Positions 1-8,835 of a stretch of 64,000 nucleotides of DNA are shown here, piece by piece. This DNA comes from JANNUT01 sp046331425 (GTDB taxonomy: Bacteria; Acidobacteriota; Polarisedimenticolia; J045). Location: NCBI GenBank assembly GCA_046331425.1, contig JAXLQU010000002.1, positions 1 through 64,000 on the forward strand. Direction: 5' to 3'. How positions within the stretch are numbered: position 1 is the stretch's first letter; each line of letters begins with the position of its first letter. Made by a program: the position numbers and the translations under genes. The notes below the pieces were generated by a model. The model saw only the letters and a program-made list of their open reading frames with translations. It ran no database searches and had not been told where the DNA came from.

Positions 1-121
1 GAGCGATCTCGGCGTGTTGATGTGCCTGGTCTTTGCCGTCCGGCTTGGTCACGGCGCTCAATATACGGCCCCCGCGCCCCGCAGGCGCGGCGCCCCTGCG
101 GCACCGCATAATGCGCCCCGC

Positions 122-1468
122 ATGACCCTCACCCACGCAGATCGGCAGCCCCTTCCACAGCGACTGGTGGCGCAGTGCGCCGCCTGGCGTGGAATCCCGT
201 TTCGGTTCCAGTTGGAAAGCGCAGCAACCGGGCAGGGGACCGGACGATTGAGTGTGATGGGGGTCGATCCGTTCGCGGTCTTGACGGCGACCGGCCGGGA
301 CGTCGACTTCTTCCACGCCGGCCGACATCAGAAATACGACGCCGACCCGTTCGACGTGCTCGACGCGTTGCTCGCCGAGTGGCGTTTCGATCGCCCTGAC
401 GATGGAGCGTTGCCTCCGATCGTCGTCGGCTACTTCGGCTACGACCTTGGCCGTCACCTCGAACGACTCCCGCAGCGCGCCATTGCCGATCAAGATTTTC
501 CGGACATGGTGTTGGGCTTCTACGATCGCTTCACGAGCTTTGATCATCAGAGCGGTGAAGCGCGCGAGGTCGATCATCGCTTTGGCAAGGCGCCAGCCTT
601 GAGCGGCAGTCAGTACAAGCAGATCTTTCGCACGACGCCGCGCCTGGCGGCAGCGAACTTCACGCGCGACTCTTACTTGGCCGCGGTGCAACGCGCTCAA
701 CAGTACATAGCAGCTGGCGATATCTATCAGGTCAATCTCTCGCAACGCTTCGCGGCGGTGTGGAGCGGTGACCCCTACGCGTTGTATCGCAAACTCAGCA
801 CAGTCAGCCCGGCGCCGTACGCCTCGTTCTTCGAGCTCGGCAATCGCGCGGTACTGTCGGCCTCACCCGAGTTGTTTCTCGACTTGGACGGTGATCGCGT
901 CATCACGCGCCCGATCAAGGGGACGCGCCCCCGTGGCCAGAATGCACACGACGACGCGCGATTGGCCGACGAGTTGCTAGCGAGTGTCAAAGACGAAGCC
1001 GAATTGACGATGATCGTCGACCTTCAGCGCAACGATCTGGGCCGCGTCTGTCTGCCTGGGTCGGTTCGTGTGGTCACCGCCAAGGCATTGGAACAGCATC
1101 CGAGCGTCTGGCATCTCGTGGCCACGGTGGAAGGTCGGTTGCTGCCCGGCTCCGGACCGATCGCTTTGCTCCGTGCTTCGTTTCCGGGCGGTTCGATCAC
1201 CGGAGCGCCGAAGATTCGCGCCATGGAGGTCATCGACGAACTCGAACCGACTCGCCGCGCGGTGTACACCGGCGCGATTGGAATGCTTCCCTTGGATGGG
1301 CGCATGACGCTGTCGATTGCAATCCGCACGATGCTGTTGCACGGTACCCACGTCACGTTCCAAGCCGGCGGAGCGATTACTGCCGATTCCGACCCGATCG
1401 CTGAATACGAGGAGACATTGATCAAGGCAAAAGCCTTGGCACGTTCGATAGAGTCGTCCCTACTGTAG
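122..1468 (+). CDS. pabB: Aminodeoxychorismate synthase component I (PabB)
   Basis: Chorismate-binding enzyme that, with a PabA glutaminase, converts chorismate to 4-amino-4-deoxychorismate for folate (p-aminobenzoate) synthesis in the cytosol. The C-terminal half carries family signatures: SASPELFLD, the catalytic-lysine motif RPIKGTRPRG, the segment DEAELTMIVDLQRNDLGRVC, and GSITGAPKIRAMEVIDELEP. The PIKGT motif favours PabB over anthranilate synthase TrpE. The frame is open further upstream to base 14, but that extension is low-complexity and unlike the family. The ATG at 122 gives 448 residues, the usual PabB length. No PabA or PabC is adjacent in the window. A ferritin gene follows after about 70 bases. 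Function is confident; the start is inferred. Confidence 0.9.
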   Translation: MTLTHADRQPLPQRLVAQCAAWRGIPFRFQLESAATGQGTGRLSVMGVDPFAVLTATGRDVDFFHAGRHQKYDADPFDVLDALLAEWRFDRPDDGALPPIVVGYFGYDLGRHLERLPQRAIADQDFPDMVLGFYDRFTSFDHQSGEAREVDHRFGKAPALSGSQYKQIFRTTPRLAAANFTRDSYLAAVQRAQQYIAAGDIYQVNLSQRFAAVWSGDPYALYRKLSTVSPAPYASFFELGNRAVLSASPELFLDLDGDRVITRPIKGTRPRGQNAHDDARLADELLASVKDEAELTMIVDLQRNDLGRVCLPGSVRVVTAKALEQHPSVWHLVATVEGRLLPGSGPIALLRASFPGGSITGAPKIRAMEVIDELEPTRRAVYTGAIGMLPLDGRMTLSIAIRTMLLHGTHVTFQAGGAITADSDPIAEYEETLIKAKALARSIESSLL

Positions 1469-1540
1469 GCGCCGAGCTACATCGGTCCACTGTTTTGCTA
1501 CGCCAAAGCAACGTCAGCTCTCTGAGCGATGGAGAACCAC

Positions 1541-2053
1541 ATGCTCTCGAAGAAGGTCGAAGCGGCACTGAACAAGCAAATCAACCACGAGTTTCAAACG
1601 GCGTTCTTCTATCTCGCGATGTCCGCCTACTTCCGCTCGCTTAACCTCAACGGGTTTGCCGCGCATGCTCGGGCGCAAGCCGAGGACGAGATGAGCCACG
1701 GGATGATGCTCAACGACTACGTCGATCGCCGCGGCGGTCGCGTGGTGTTGACCGGGATGCCCGATCCCCCCAAGGGTTGGAAGTCGCCCGACGCCGCCTT
1801 GGAGGACGCATACAAACGAGAGTTGGCAACCGGAGAGCACATCAACGCGCTGGTCAGCCTGGCCTTGGATGAACGCGATCACGCCACCAACATGTCGCTT
1901 CTGGGACTGGTCACCGAGCAGGTCCAGGATGAAGCTTCGGCCAACGATGTGTTGCAGCGGTTGCGCCTGTTGAAAAACGCTCCCGATGGGTTGTACGTGA
2001 TGGATCGCGATCTGGAGCAGCGCGCGAGCGACTCGGCAAAGCCCAAGGGATAA
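1541..2053 (+). CDS. Ferritin (non-haem, FtnA-like)
   Basis: Iron-storage four-helix-bundle protein of about 170 residues. The ferroxidase ligands are recognisable: the Glu of NHEFQTAFFYLAMSAYF in helix A, the E-x-x-H pair in QAEDEMSHGMM of helix B, the Glu in YKRELATGEHINAL of helix C, and EQVQDE in helix D, matching the E-Q-V signature of bacterial ferritins. An ATG at 1529 is also in frame, but the ATG at 1541 has GGAGA six bases upstream and yields the standard N-terminus MLSKKVEAALNKQ, so it is preferred. The C-terminus has a short extension (RASDSAKPKG). A hairpin follows immediately downstream. Its role is iron storage and oxidative-stress protection in the cytosol. No Fur box was identified. 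Confidence 0.92.
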   Translation: MLSKKVEAALNKQINHEFQTAFFYLAMSAYFRSLNLNGFAAHARAQAEDEMSHGMMLNDYVDRRGGRVVLTGMPDPPKGWKSPDAALEDAYKRELATGEHINALVSLALDERDHATNMSLLGLVTEQVQDEASANDVLQRLRLLKNAPDGLYVMDRDLEQRASDSAKPKG

Positions 2054-2065
2054 GTACTTCTGTGT

Positions 2066-2088
2066 GAGGGCCGACCGGTTCGGCCCTC
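2066..2088. terminator. Hairpin between convergent ferritin and MFS genes
   Basis: Perfect 9-bp inverted repeat (GAGGGCCGA / TCGGCCCTC) around a 5-base loop, 13 bases after the ferritin stop and about 40 bases from the end of the opposing MFS gene. There is no run of T on either side, so it is a plausible bidirectional stem-loop terminator or mRNA 3' stabiliser rather than a canonical intrinsic terminator. Confidence 0.55.
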
Positions 2089-2129
2089 ATCCAAGAGCGT
2101 GATCGGGTGCCGGCGCGCCACGCCGTCAC

Positions 2130-3308
2130 CTAGTTACGACGAGTGGCAGTGCGCGTGGTGAAGAACACCAGCCCTGCGGCGCTGGCGATCAGCACACTCG
2201 CCACACCGAGCGCATCGGTCACGCCGCGAAGATCCCACAACAGGCCGATCATCAAACCGGAAGGCACGCCCACCAAGCCGAGCGTCATGTTGTACCAACC
2301 GAAGACTCGGCCGCGCGCCTCCGGTGGTGCCAGCGTTGCCACATACGACTTCTCGGCCGGTTCCGCGATTCCGGAGGCGAAGGCATAAAACCAGTAGACC
2401 GCCACTGCCGCGAGTGGTGTGACGACCACGGCAAACACCCAGAGCAGCGCAGCCTGCGAGATCCAACCAACCAGCGCTACCGTTTTGGGCGCTAATCGGT
2501 CGGCGAGTCGACCTGCCTGCCACGAGACGAGCGCGCGAATCCCGTTGTAGGCCGCGTAGACCAGCGCGACATGCGTCAACGAGAGATGTTCTTGCGTGAG
2601 TTTCAACAACAGCAGCATGTCGGCCGGCGTGCCCAGTGCGCGCAGTCCCAATCCAATCAGCAACACGATCACGTCGAATCGACGTGTGACCGGCACCGGA
2701 CCGATCGCGCGCGCTGTGATCCGCTCCGCTCTGGCTGGTTCGCGCACGCCGATGTACAGCGCCAGCACAGCCAACACAGCCGGCAGAAACGCTAGCGAGA
2801 AAATTGCACGCGGAGCGGCTCCCAAGCCAAGACAGAGTGCTGCCGCAAGTGGGCCGAGCATCGCGCCGGTGTGATCCATCGCGCGATGCAAGCCGTAGGC
2901 GGCGCCCCGCTGCTCGGGTGCAACGACATCGGCGATCAACGCATCGCGCGGTGCGCTGCGCACTCCCTTGCCGACGCGATCGAGGAAGCGGCAGCCCAGA
3001 ACCCATTGCCAGACGGGAGCCAGCGCCAACAGCGGACGCGTCGCGGCCGTGATCGCGTATCCGGCGATGACCCACGGTTTTCGCCGCTCGGCTCGATCGG
3101 ACCAACGACCGGAGAACAATCGAATCAACGAGGCGGTGGTCTCGCCCACGCCCTCGATCAGCCCAAGCTGCAGCGCTCCTGCACCGAGTGTGGCGGTGAG
3201 GAACAACGGCATCACCGGTGCAATCATCTCGGAGGAAACGTCGGCGAGCAGCGAGGTGACACCGAGTGCAACGACCGCCGCAGGGAGCTTGGGGCGCGAT
3301 GACGACAT
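2130..3308 (-). CDS. Major facilitator superfamily transporter
   Basis: Predicted 392-residue inner-membrane secondary transporter with about 12 hydrophobic helices. The loop after helix 2 has the MFS motif-A-like FSGRWSDRAERRKPW. The conserved DRVGKGVRSAPRDALIADV follows, characteristic of a widespread uncharacterised MFS subgroup. A second-half counterpart, GRLADRLAPKTVAL, sits after helix 8. The substrate cannot be deduced: no dedicated motif for sugars, drugs or ions was recognised. It is divergent from the glucokinase gene with about 70 bases between starts, so the two could share a control region, which hints at but does not prove sugar transport. It converges on ferritin. Confidence 0.8.
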   Translation of the reverse strand: MSSSRPKLPAAVVALGVTSLLADVSSEMIAPVMPLFLTATLGAGALQLGLIEGVGETTASLIRLFSGRWSDRAERRKPWVIAGYAITAATRPLLALAPVWQWVLGCRFLDRVGKGVRSAPRDALIADVVAPEQRGAAYGLHRAMDHTGAMLGPLAAALCLGLGAAPRAIFSLAFLPAVLAVLALYIGVREPARAERITARAIGPVPVTRRFDVIVLLIGLGLRALGTPADMLLLLKLTQEHLSLTHVALVYAAYNGIRALVSWQAGRLADRLAPKTVALVGWISQAALLWVFAVVVTPLAAVAVYWFYAFASGIAEPAEKSYVATLAPPEARGRVFGWYNMTLGLVGVPSGLMIGLLWDLRGVTDALGVASVLIASAAGLVFFTTRTATRRN

Positions 3309-3376
3309 GTTGTGAGGTTATCAGCGATGCCCGGCGTCTCGTATCCGATCAAGGATCGGGCTAGCATGTCGGCCGC

Positions 3377-4328
3377 ATGATCCTGGTCGGAGACATTGGA
3401 GGGACGAGCACCCGGCTGGCCCGCGCCCGCGTGGTCGGTCCGATCATCGAGATCGAATCGATTGCCGTGTACTCCTCGTCGAGTTCCCCGCAAGGTTTCG
3501 AGCCGTTGCTGCAACGATATCTGCGCGAGCACCCCGGCAGCATCGAATCGGCAGCATTCGGAATGCCTGGGCCGGTCGCCGACAATCGCGTGGTCACCAC
3601 CAACCTGCCGTGGGAGGTCGACGGACATCGGTGTCCGCGTCGCTGGGAGTTCCCGTTCGGCTGCTCAACGACTTGGAACGGCGGCGCACGGTGTGTTCGT
3701 CGTGCCGCCGCACGAGGTCGTCACATTGCAGCCCGGAACGCCGGTGCGTGGGAATCTCGCGGTGATTGCAGCCGGAACCGGCCTTGGTCAGGCGATCATC
3801 CTGCGGCAGGGCCACGACCTGGTGGTGTCGCCGTCCGAGGGAGGCCACACCGAGTTTGGTCCGCGCGATGAAGAAGAAGTTGAGTTGTGGCGATTCCTGC
3901 AAGCGCGCTTCGGCCACGTTTCGTACGAGCGACTGGTGTCGGGCCCCGGGCTCGTCAACCTCTACGAGTTTTATGCGCAGCGCGCCGGTGACGCGAGCCC
4001 GCCGTGGCAAGCCGACGAAGATCGCGGTGCCGCTGTCGCGCGCGCCGCGCAGTCGTCACCGAATTCGACCAGCGGTTTGGCGTTGTCGCGGTTTTGCGCC
4101 GTGTTCGGCGCCGAAGCCGGAAACCTTGCGCTCAAGGCACTGGCTCGCGAAGGGGTTTTTGTCGCCGGTGGTGTCGCCAAGAAGATTCTGCCGGCGTTGC
4201 AATCGAGTGCGTTCTTGTCGTCGTTCGCGGACAAGGGTCGCTATGCGCCGATGATGCGGCAGATTCCGGTGCGGGTCGTGACCGATGATTTGCTGGCGCT
4301 GCGCGGCGCGGCACGCGCCACCCTCTAG
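3377..4328 (+). pseudogene. glk: Glucokinase (ROK-independent Glk family), frameshifted
   Basis: ATP-dependent glucose kinase of the Glk family. The N-terminus has the phosphate-binding MILVGDIGGTSTRLA and continues through FGMPGPVADNRVVTTNLPWEV. The expected next segment, SASLGVPVRLLNDLE, is present only in a second frame (about 3632-3682). The rest (AAHGVFVVPPHE, GNLAVIAAGTGLGQA, SEGGHTEFGPRDEEE, GVFVAGGVAKKI) is in a third frame to the stop at 4326. All diagnostic motifs survive, so two single-base indels within about 50 bases are the simplest explanation. They may be sequencing errors, or a recent inactivation. If repaired the protein would be about 316 residues, normal for Glk. The stop codon lies inside a hairpin shared with the convergent gene. 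Confidence 0.8.
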
Positions 4329-4349
4329 CGACGATACCGATCGTCGCTA
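4326..4349. terminator. Symmetric hairpin containing both convergent stop codons
   Basis: Perfect 10-bp stem (TAGCGACGAT / ATCGTCGCTA) with a 4-base ACCG loop. The first three bases are the TAG stop of glucokinase, and the last three, read on the minus strand, are the TAG stop of the opposing gene. It looks like a bidirectional terminator. No T-tract follows on either side. Confidence 0.6.
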
Positions 4350-5369
4350 CTTCTTGCGTGGGTTCTCACGCAGGCCCGGGATCTCCCGCTTCGCCTTCTT
4401 CGGCTCGTAGTAATCGGGATCGAGTGGGCCGGGCAACAGGTAGGCGGTGACTGGTTCGCTTCCAGGCACCGTGAATGTCAACTGATCGCCGCCGCCCAAC
4501 GCGAGCCGTCGGCCAAGCAGGCAGCCCCCCATGTCGGGACCGGTCTGTTTGAATTCGAGTCCCTCGAAGTAGCGGTCCAGATCGTTGCGACGAAAACCGC
4601 TGCTGACATCTTTGATCGCTTGTTTCAGTGACAGCCCGGCGGGCCACCAATTCCAGCCGAACACAAGATGGTCTTCGTACGCCGGCTTGTACCAATCGTT
4701 GCCATCGCCGGTCAGGAAGAAGGTGTCGATGTCGGGAATCAACGGCGGCGACGGGAGTTTCGGAAACGTCTCCCATGTCAGATCGGGCGCCGGATGGGTG
4801 AGTGAGAACCGCTCTCCCAAGAGCGTGATCACTTCCCATCGCTTGCCGCCGTCCAGTGCATCGACGCGCGAACCGTCCGGCAGGCGCAACCCGATCTCGA
4901 TTCTGTTGTGACGCCACTGAACCGCGTCGCTCTCGGTGACGAAGGTGTCGTCTTCCGCCACACGCGAGTTGAAGATGGCCCACTGCCCATTGGGCGCAGC
5001 GATCTGAAAACCGCCGGGAGCCACCGTTGTGAAACCGAGCTTGTAGCCCAACGGTGTCGTCACGAAATGCCGATCGGCAGAAACGACCGATCCCGGCAGT
5101 GTGGTGTTGAGCAGTCCGCCCTTGAGCGTCAGCGTGAAGCGTGCACCATCGAGGCGCTGCACCGTGATGCTCGTCCCCTCGGGGAGGGATTCGAGATAGT
5201 CCGCCCCGGTCCTGAAATGCTGCTCGGCACGAAACGCCGGCGCGATCCGTTCGCGACCATCGTTGGCAGGTGGGTTTGGCTGCAGTTCCTGCGCCCGGAC
5301 CGGAAGTGGCTGAGCGATCAAAGACGGCAGAACCAGGACGGCAAAGGTGATCCATCGGCGATTTGACAT
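4347..5369 (-). CDS. Secreted protein of unknown function
   Basis: About 340 residues. The ATG at 5369 opens a clear Sec signal peptide (MSNRRW, then a hydrophobic core, ending near VRAQE); an upstream in-frame ATG at 5405 would spoil it. The mature part is rich in beta-prone segments (TSITVQRLDGARFTLTLKGG, FQIAAPNGQWAIF) and ends in a basic tail (EPKKAKREIPGLRENPRKK). Two cysteines are absent from most of the chain; the one noted is in DMGGCLLG. No enzyme motif was recognised. Predicted periplasmic or outer-surface protein. It is convergent with glucokinase and divergent from the TPR-zincin gene. Function unknown. Confidence 0.7.
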   Translation of the reverse strand: MSNRRWITFAVLVLPSLIAQPLPVRAQELQPNPPANDGRERIAPAFRAEQHFRTGADYLESLPEGTSITVQRLDGARFTLTLKGGLLNTTLPGSVVSADRHFVTTPLGYKLGFTTVAPGGFQIAAPNGQWAIFNSRVAEDDTFVTESDAVQWRHNRIEIGLRLPDGSRVDALDGGKRWEVITLLGERFSLTHPAPDLTWETFPKLPSPPLIPDIDTFFLTGDGNDWYKPAYEDHLVFGWNWWPAGLSLKQAIKDVSSGFRRNDLDRYFEGLEFKQTGPDMGGCLLGRRLALGGGDQLTFTVPGSEPVTAYLLPGPLDPDYYEPKKAKREIPGLRENPRKK

Positions 5370-5476
5370 GCCGGGATTGTACGGACCGACGACGCGCCGG
5401 GCCATCCGGACGGGACACGCGGCTGCGCTCCGACACCTTCCGCTGGGGGGATGCTATCCTCCGGCCCCAAGGAACG

Positions 5477-6298
5477 ATGATGACTCGCCACGGAAACCGA
5501 AGTCTCGACGAGTTGATCCGTCGCGGGCAGGACGCACTCGACGCCGAGGAGTTTCAGGAGGCGGAGGCGTTCGCGCGCCGCGCGATGATGCGCGACCAAG
5601 CCTCGATCGAGGCGCGGCAGGTGCTCAGCTCCTCGTTGATCGAAATGGCGCGCTACGAAGAAGCGCTCGAAGTGCTCGACGAGATGCTCACCCTCGACCC
5701 CCAGGACCCGGTGACCCATGCCGATGCCGGTGTCTGCTTCTTCATGCTGTGCGAATTCGAGAGAGCCGATGCGGCGCTGCAGCAGGCGCTCGAACTGGAC
5801 TCCAAAGACGTCCAAGCCCAGTACTGGAAAGGCTTGAGCCTCGAGCGACGCGGTGAGTTCGAACGTGCCGACGAGATGTTCATGCTCGCGCACCAAACGG
5901 AGCCCGAAGGATTCCCGCGTCCGGCCCGCATGTCACGTCGCGAATTTCAGCGGGTGGTCGACACGGCGATCGAGGAGATCGACCCCGATATTCGCGAGGA
6001 AATGAAAAACCTCACGATCATCATCGACGATCTACCCACGGACGATGACCTCACCGATTACGATCCGCCGCTCGATCCGTGCCTTTACGGTCTGTACGTC
6101 GGCGTCCCGCTGCCCGAGCGCAGCAATGCCGACCTGCCGCGCTTGCCGGACACGATCTACATCTATCAGCGCAATCTCGAACGGGTTTGCAGCGATCTCG
6201 AAACGCTGCGCAAGGAAATCCGGATCACGTTGCTTCATGAGGTCGGCCACTACCTCGGCTATGACGAAGATGATCTGGCCGAACGCGGACTGGCGTAG
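5477..6298 (+). CDS. TPR protein with C-terminal minimal zincin-type metalloprotease domain
   Basis: About 273 residues. Residues ~10-140 form three or four tetratricopeptide repeats (for example ALEVLDEMLTLDPQDPVTHA and ALQQALELDSKDVQAQYWKG). The C-terminal ~120 residues resemble the small 'possible zinc metallopeptidase' (Zincin_1) family, ending ITLLHEVGHYLGYDEDDLAE with an HExxH zinc-binding helix and a following acidic ligand region. The start at 5477 has AAGGA just upstream; the open frame begins earlier, but that part lacks TPR features. Cytosolic (no signal peptide). The family usually has the zincin domain alone, so the TPR fusion suggests protein-partner targeting. The substrate is unknown. 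Confidence 0.75.
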   Translation: MMTRHGNRSLDELIRRGQDALDAEEFQEAEAFARRAMMRDQASIEARQVLSSSLIEMARYEEALEVLDEMLTLDPQDPVTHADAGVCFFMLCEFERADAALQQALELDSKDVQAQYWKGLSLERRGEFERADEMFMLAHQTEPEGFPRPARMSRREFQRVVDTAIEEIDPDIREEMKNLTIIIDDLPTDDDLTDYDPPLDPCLYGLYVGVPLPERSNADLPRLPDTIYIYQRNLERVCSDLETLRKEIRITLLHEVGHYLGYDEDDLAERGLA

Positions 6299-6343
6299 AC
6301 GACCGGGAGACGAGCGGGCGTCACCCTGTACTTGGCACTGCAC

Positions 6344-7057
6344 TCAACGACGGACAGCGGTCAGCAACTCTTCGGTCTTGCGCAACAACGTGTCTTCGAT
6401 GTTGATTCCCTTGTGCACCACATCTCTGGCGCCCAGAACGACCAGTTGTTGCCATGACGCGCCCAACAGCATCGTTTCGTCGCGGCTGGTGTAGATCAAC
6501 ACCGGAATGTCGTGGCGTGGCAAGGCGCGCAGCACATCGGTCCCTTCGGCGTCGGGCAGCGTCAGATCCAGCACCACCAAGTCGACGGGACGTGTCGCCA
6601 GTGCAGCACGGGCCTCAGCCACGGTTCGCACACCGATCGTTTCGTAGGACCGCGACAGCGCCTCGGTTGCCAGACGCAAGAAGAACTCGGTGTCCTCGAC
6701 AACCAAGACCGTCGGCCGGCGAATCAGTGCGCTCTCGGCCTCGAATCGATGACCACACGCGGGGCAGGCGACATGCTGAGCGTGCTTTCGCTTGGTGTCG
6801 CCGGTCGCCGAGCCGGTGTCCCAATCTTCCATCCGCAACATCGCGTCACCGTGCGTGGAGCGGATCACCGGCGGAGGCAGCAACGTGCCGGGAACCCGAA
6901 TCGCTCCCGTCACACCGTGTGGCGCGGCGCGGAAGCGAATCGCATCGCCGCATGAAGAGCAGGCCACCTCACCGCTCGGTGGAACGGTCGCCTCATGGAT
7001 CCGTTGCAGGTCCCCGCAGGAGGGGCAGGGGATCTCGATGATATCGATGGCCATCAC
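6344..7057 (-). CDS. Response regulator receiver protein with N-terminal zinc ribbons
   Basis: 237 residues. The N-terminus has zinc-ribbon knuckles, CPSCGDLQ and CSSCGDAI, and a further CPACGHRFEAE just before a CheY-like receiver domain (VLVVEDTEFFLRLATEAL ... VVLDLTLPDAEGTDVL ... LIYTSRD ... VHKG). The probable phospho-acceptor is the first Asp of LDLTLPD; the acidic pocket (ED) and the conserved Thr and Lys are present. There is no output domain after the receiver, so signalling would be through protein contacts or the zinc-ribbon part. No histidine kinase is adjacent. It lies about 50 bases downstream of the LysM-M23 gene on the same strand and may belong to that transcription unit. Confidence 0.8.
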   Translation of the reverse strand: MMAIDIIEIPCPSCGDLQRIHEATVPPSGEVACSSCGDAIRFRAAPHGVTGAIRVPGTLLPPPVIRSTHGDAMLRMEDWDTGSATGDTKRKHAQHVACPACGHRFEAESALIRRPTVLVVEDTEFFLRLATEALSRSYETIGVRTVAEARAALATRPVDLVVLDLTLPDAEGTDVLRALPRHDIPVLIYTSRDETMLLGASWQQLVVLGARDVVHKGINIEDTLLRKTEELLTAVRR

Positions 7058-7108
7058 CGGGCAAGTTGGGTTGCGGGCAAGCTAATTGCCAGCCGATTGC
7101 GCGGCGCT

Positions 7109-7945
7109 CTACGGCAAAAACGGGAGCGGATCGACCGGCTCTCCCGACAGCCGGATCTCGAAGTGGACGTGGGGCGCGGTTGCATTCCCGCTCTGGCCGC
7201 ATTCGGCCACGATCTCCCCCTGCTCGACCCGGTCCCCGGCGGAGACCCGGTTCTTGCTGTTGTGGGAGTAATAAGAGGTGTATCCATCCTCGTGATCGAT
7301 GATCACCAGTCGGCCATAGTGGCCGCGTGACCCTGCAAACAGAACGCGGCCGGGGCGCGCCGCTCGGACATCGGTCCCAGCCGCCGCGAGAATGTCGACC
7401 CCGGCGTGGCTATGACTTCGGCGCTCCACTCCAAACCGCGATCCGAGTGGCCCCTCGACCGGCCAGATCCACGAGGCTGCGGCGGAGTGGACCGGCTCGG
7501 CCGTCGAGCTCCGGGTCTGTTGCGTCGAGGCCAGAACGGGCGACGGCTGGATCAGCGAGGCCGGCGTCAACGACCCGCGATCGGGATCTCGATCGAATGG
7601 CTTGGGGATCGTCAGGCGTTGCCCTTCGAAGATCCGCCGCGGATCGGACAGGCCGTTGGCCGCGGCCAACTCGTCGACAGTCACCGCGAAGTTGCGGGCG
7701 ATCCGGTAAGCGGTTTCGCCGCGCCTGACGATGTGGATCACCGGCGATGCGGCCGCGTTGGATACTGTGTCATCGGCCGTTTCATTTTCGAGAGGAGCTT
7801 CCGTGACCGGTCCGTTCGGAGCGATCACACCTTCGGATCGGCGACCACGCGTGGTCGAGCCTTCGGAGTGCGCCGGACCGCCAGTGGAGGCACAGCCTGT
7901 CGCCAACAGGGCGGCAAACCACAGCACGCAGCGCAGTCGATTCAT
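7109..7945 (-). CDS. LysM-M23 peptidoglycan endopeptidase, lipoprotein (NlpD/EnvC-like)
   Basis: 279 residues. The start at 7945 gives a lipoprotein signal peptide with a lipobox around ATGCAS. A LysM domain follows (HIVRRGETAYRIARNFAV ... IFEGQRLTIPKP, residues ~75-120), then a C-terminal M23 peptidase domain. Catalytic zinc residues appear intact: H-x(3)-D in HSHAGVDIL and the H-x-H of APHVHFEIR. NlpD-type activators lack these, so this one may be an active D,D-endopeptidase. Its ATG overlaps the stop of the HEAT gene by one base (TGATG), indicating translational coupling. Predicted outer-membrane lipoprotein acting on peptidoglycan. Confidence 0.88.
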   Translation of the reverse strand: MNRLRCVLWFAALLATGCASTGGPAHSEGSTTRGRRSEGVIAPNGPVTEAPLENETADDTVSNAAASPVIHIVRRGETAYRIARNFAVTVDELAAANGLSDPRRIFEGQRLTIPKPFDRDPDRGSLTPASLIQPSPVLASTQQTRSSTAEPVHSAAASWIWPVEGPLGSRFGVERRSHSHAGVDILAAAGTDVRAARPGRVLFAGSRGHYGRLVIIDHEDGYTSYYSHNSKNRVSAGDRVEQGEIVAECGQSGNATAPHVHFEIRLSGEPVDPLPFLP

Positions 7946-8835
7946 CACGGGGAGAGATCGTCCCCAAGGTCGAGCAACGCAACCGTAAAAGCCGAAAGGT
8001 CGGCAGGTCCGAGGGCCGCGACTTTGTCGAGCATGCGCTTGGTGCCCGGATCGTTGAACGTGGCTTGTAGGCCGACCGCGGCTCGCAGCACGAAGCCGCA
8101 AGCGACCAGATCGGCGGTCGGTCGCGCGCAGAGCGCGAGTGCCTCTCGAATTGCAGGGATCGCAGGTTTGCCCAGTGCGATCAGCGCGTTTGCAGCAGCG
8201 CCGCGGACGATCGCTCGATCGTTTCCTCCTGCCATCGACAGCAGGGGCGTGGCCGCTCTTTCGCTCGCGGTGTTTCCCAACGCGGCGCAGGCCGCGACCC
8301 GCACCCACGGGTCACGATGTGCCAATGCTGCCGGCGCACGCGTCAGTAGCGACTCGGGGTCGAGCGTGGCGAGTGCCTCGAGTGCGGTTGCGAAAACCTT
8401 GCGAGTCAGTTCAGGGTCGGCGTCATCGCGATCCAACCACGTTGCAATCACCATCGCGGCGTCACGCACAGCCAACAGCTTGGCGGCGCGCGCTAGATTC
8501 ACGCGAGCTTGGGCCGTTGTCGCGCGCGGCATCGCCTCGAGTACGAGCGGTCCTGCGATATCGCGCCGCTTGGCAAGCAGATCGTCGAAGGCGCGCTGCT
8601 CGAGTGTGGTCGACACCGTGAGCTTCGAGGCGAGCAACCAGCGCACGGCCGGTTCACCCTCGGCCGCGAGTTGTTTGCGCGCCTCCTCCACATCGGCCGT
8701 GTTGGAGCCGACCTGCCAGAGCGCGGCGCGCGCGAACAGCGCTTCGAATTCGGAGGTGTCGGACTGGGACCACGCCTCACCGCACGCCAACAGAACGCAA
8801 CCAAGCGACAGCGCAACGAGCGAGCGATGCCTCAT
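7945..8835 (-). CDS. Exported HEAT-repeat protein
   Basis: About 296 residues. The start at 8835 opens a signal peptide (MRHRSLVALSLGCVLLACGE), possibly a lipoprotein signal because of the LLAC segment, and overlaps the upstream stop (ATGA). The body consists of alpha-helical HEAT/PBS-lyase-like repeats such as AHRDPWVRVAACAALGNTAS and GNDRAIVRGAAANALIALGK. No catalytic residues were seen; it is probably a periplasmic scaffold. It is coupled on both sides to the solenoid protein and the LysM-M23 enzyme, so the three likely act together at the envelope. Function is inferred from context only. Confidence 0.7.
   Translation of the reverse strand: MRHRSLVALSLGCVLLACGEAWSQSDTSEFEALFARAALWQVGSNTADVEEARKQLAAEGEPAVRWLLASKLTVSTTLEQRAFDDLLAKRRDIAGPLVLEAMPRATTAQARVNLARAAKLLAVRDAAMVIATWLDRDDADPELTRKVFATALEALATLDPESLLTRAPAALAHRDPWVRVAACAALGNTASERAATPLLSMAGGNDRAIVRGAAANALIALGKPAIPAIREALALCARPTADLVACGFVLRAAVGLQATFNDPGTKRMLDKVAALGPADLSAFTVALLDLGDDLSP

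Noticed and set aside
14..121. N-terminal extension of pabB
   Set aside because: 36 extra residues with no family similarity; the ATG at 122 gives the normal PabB start.
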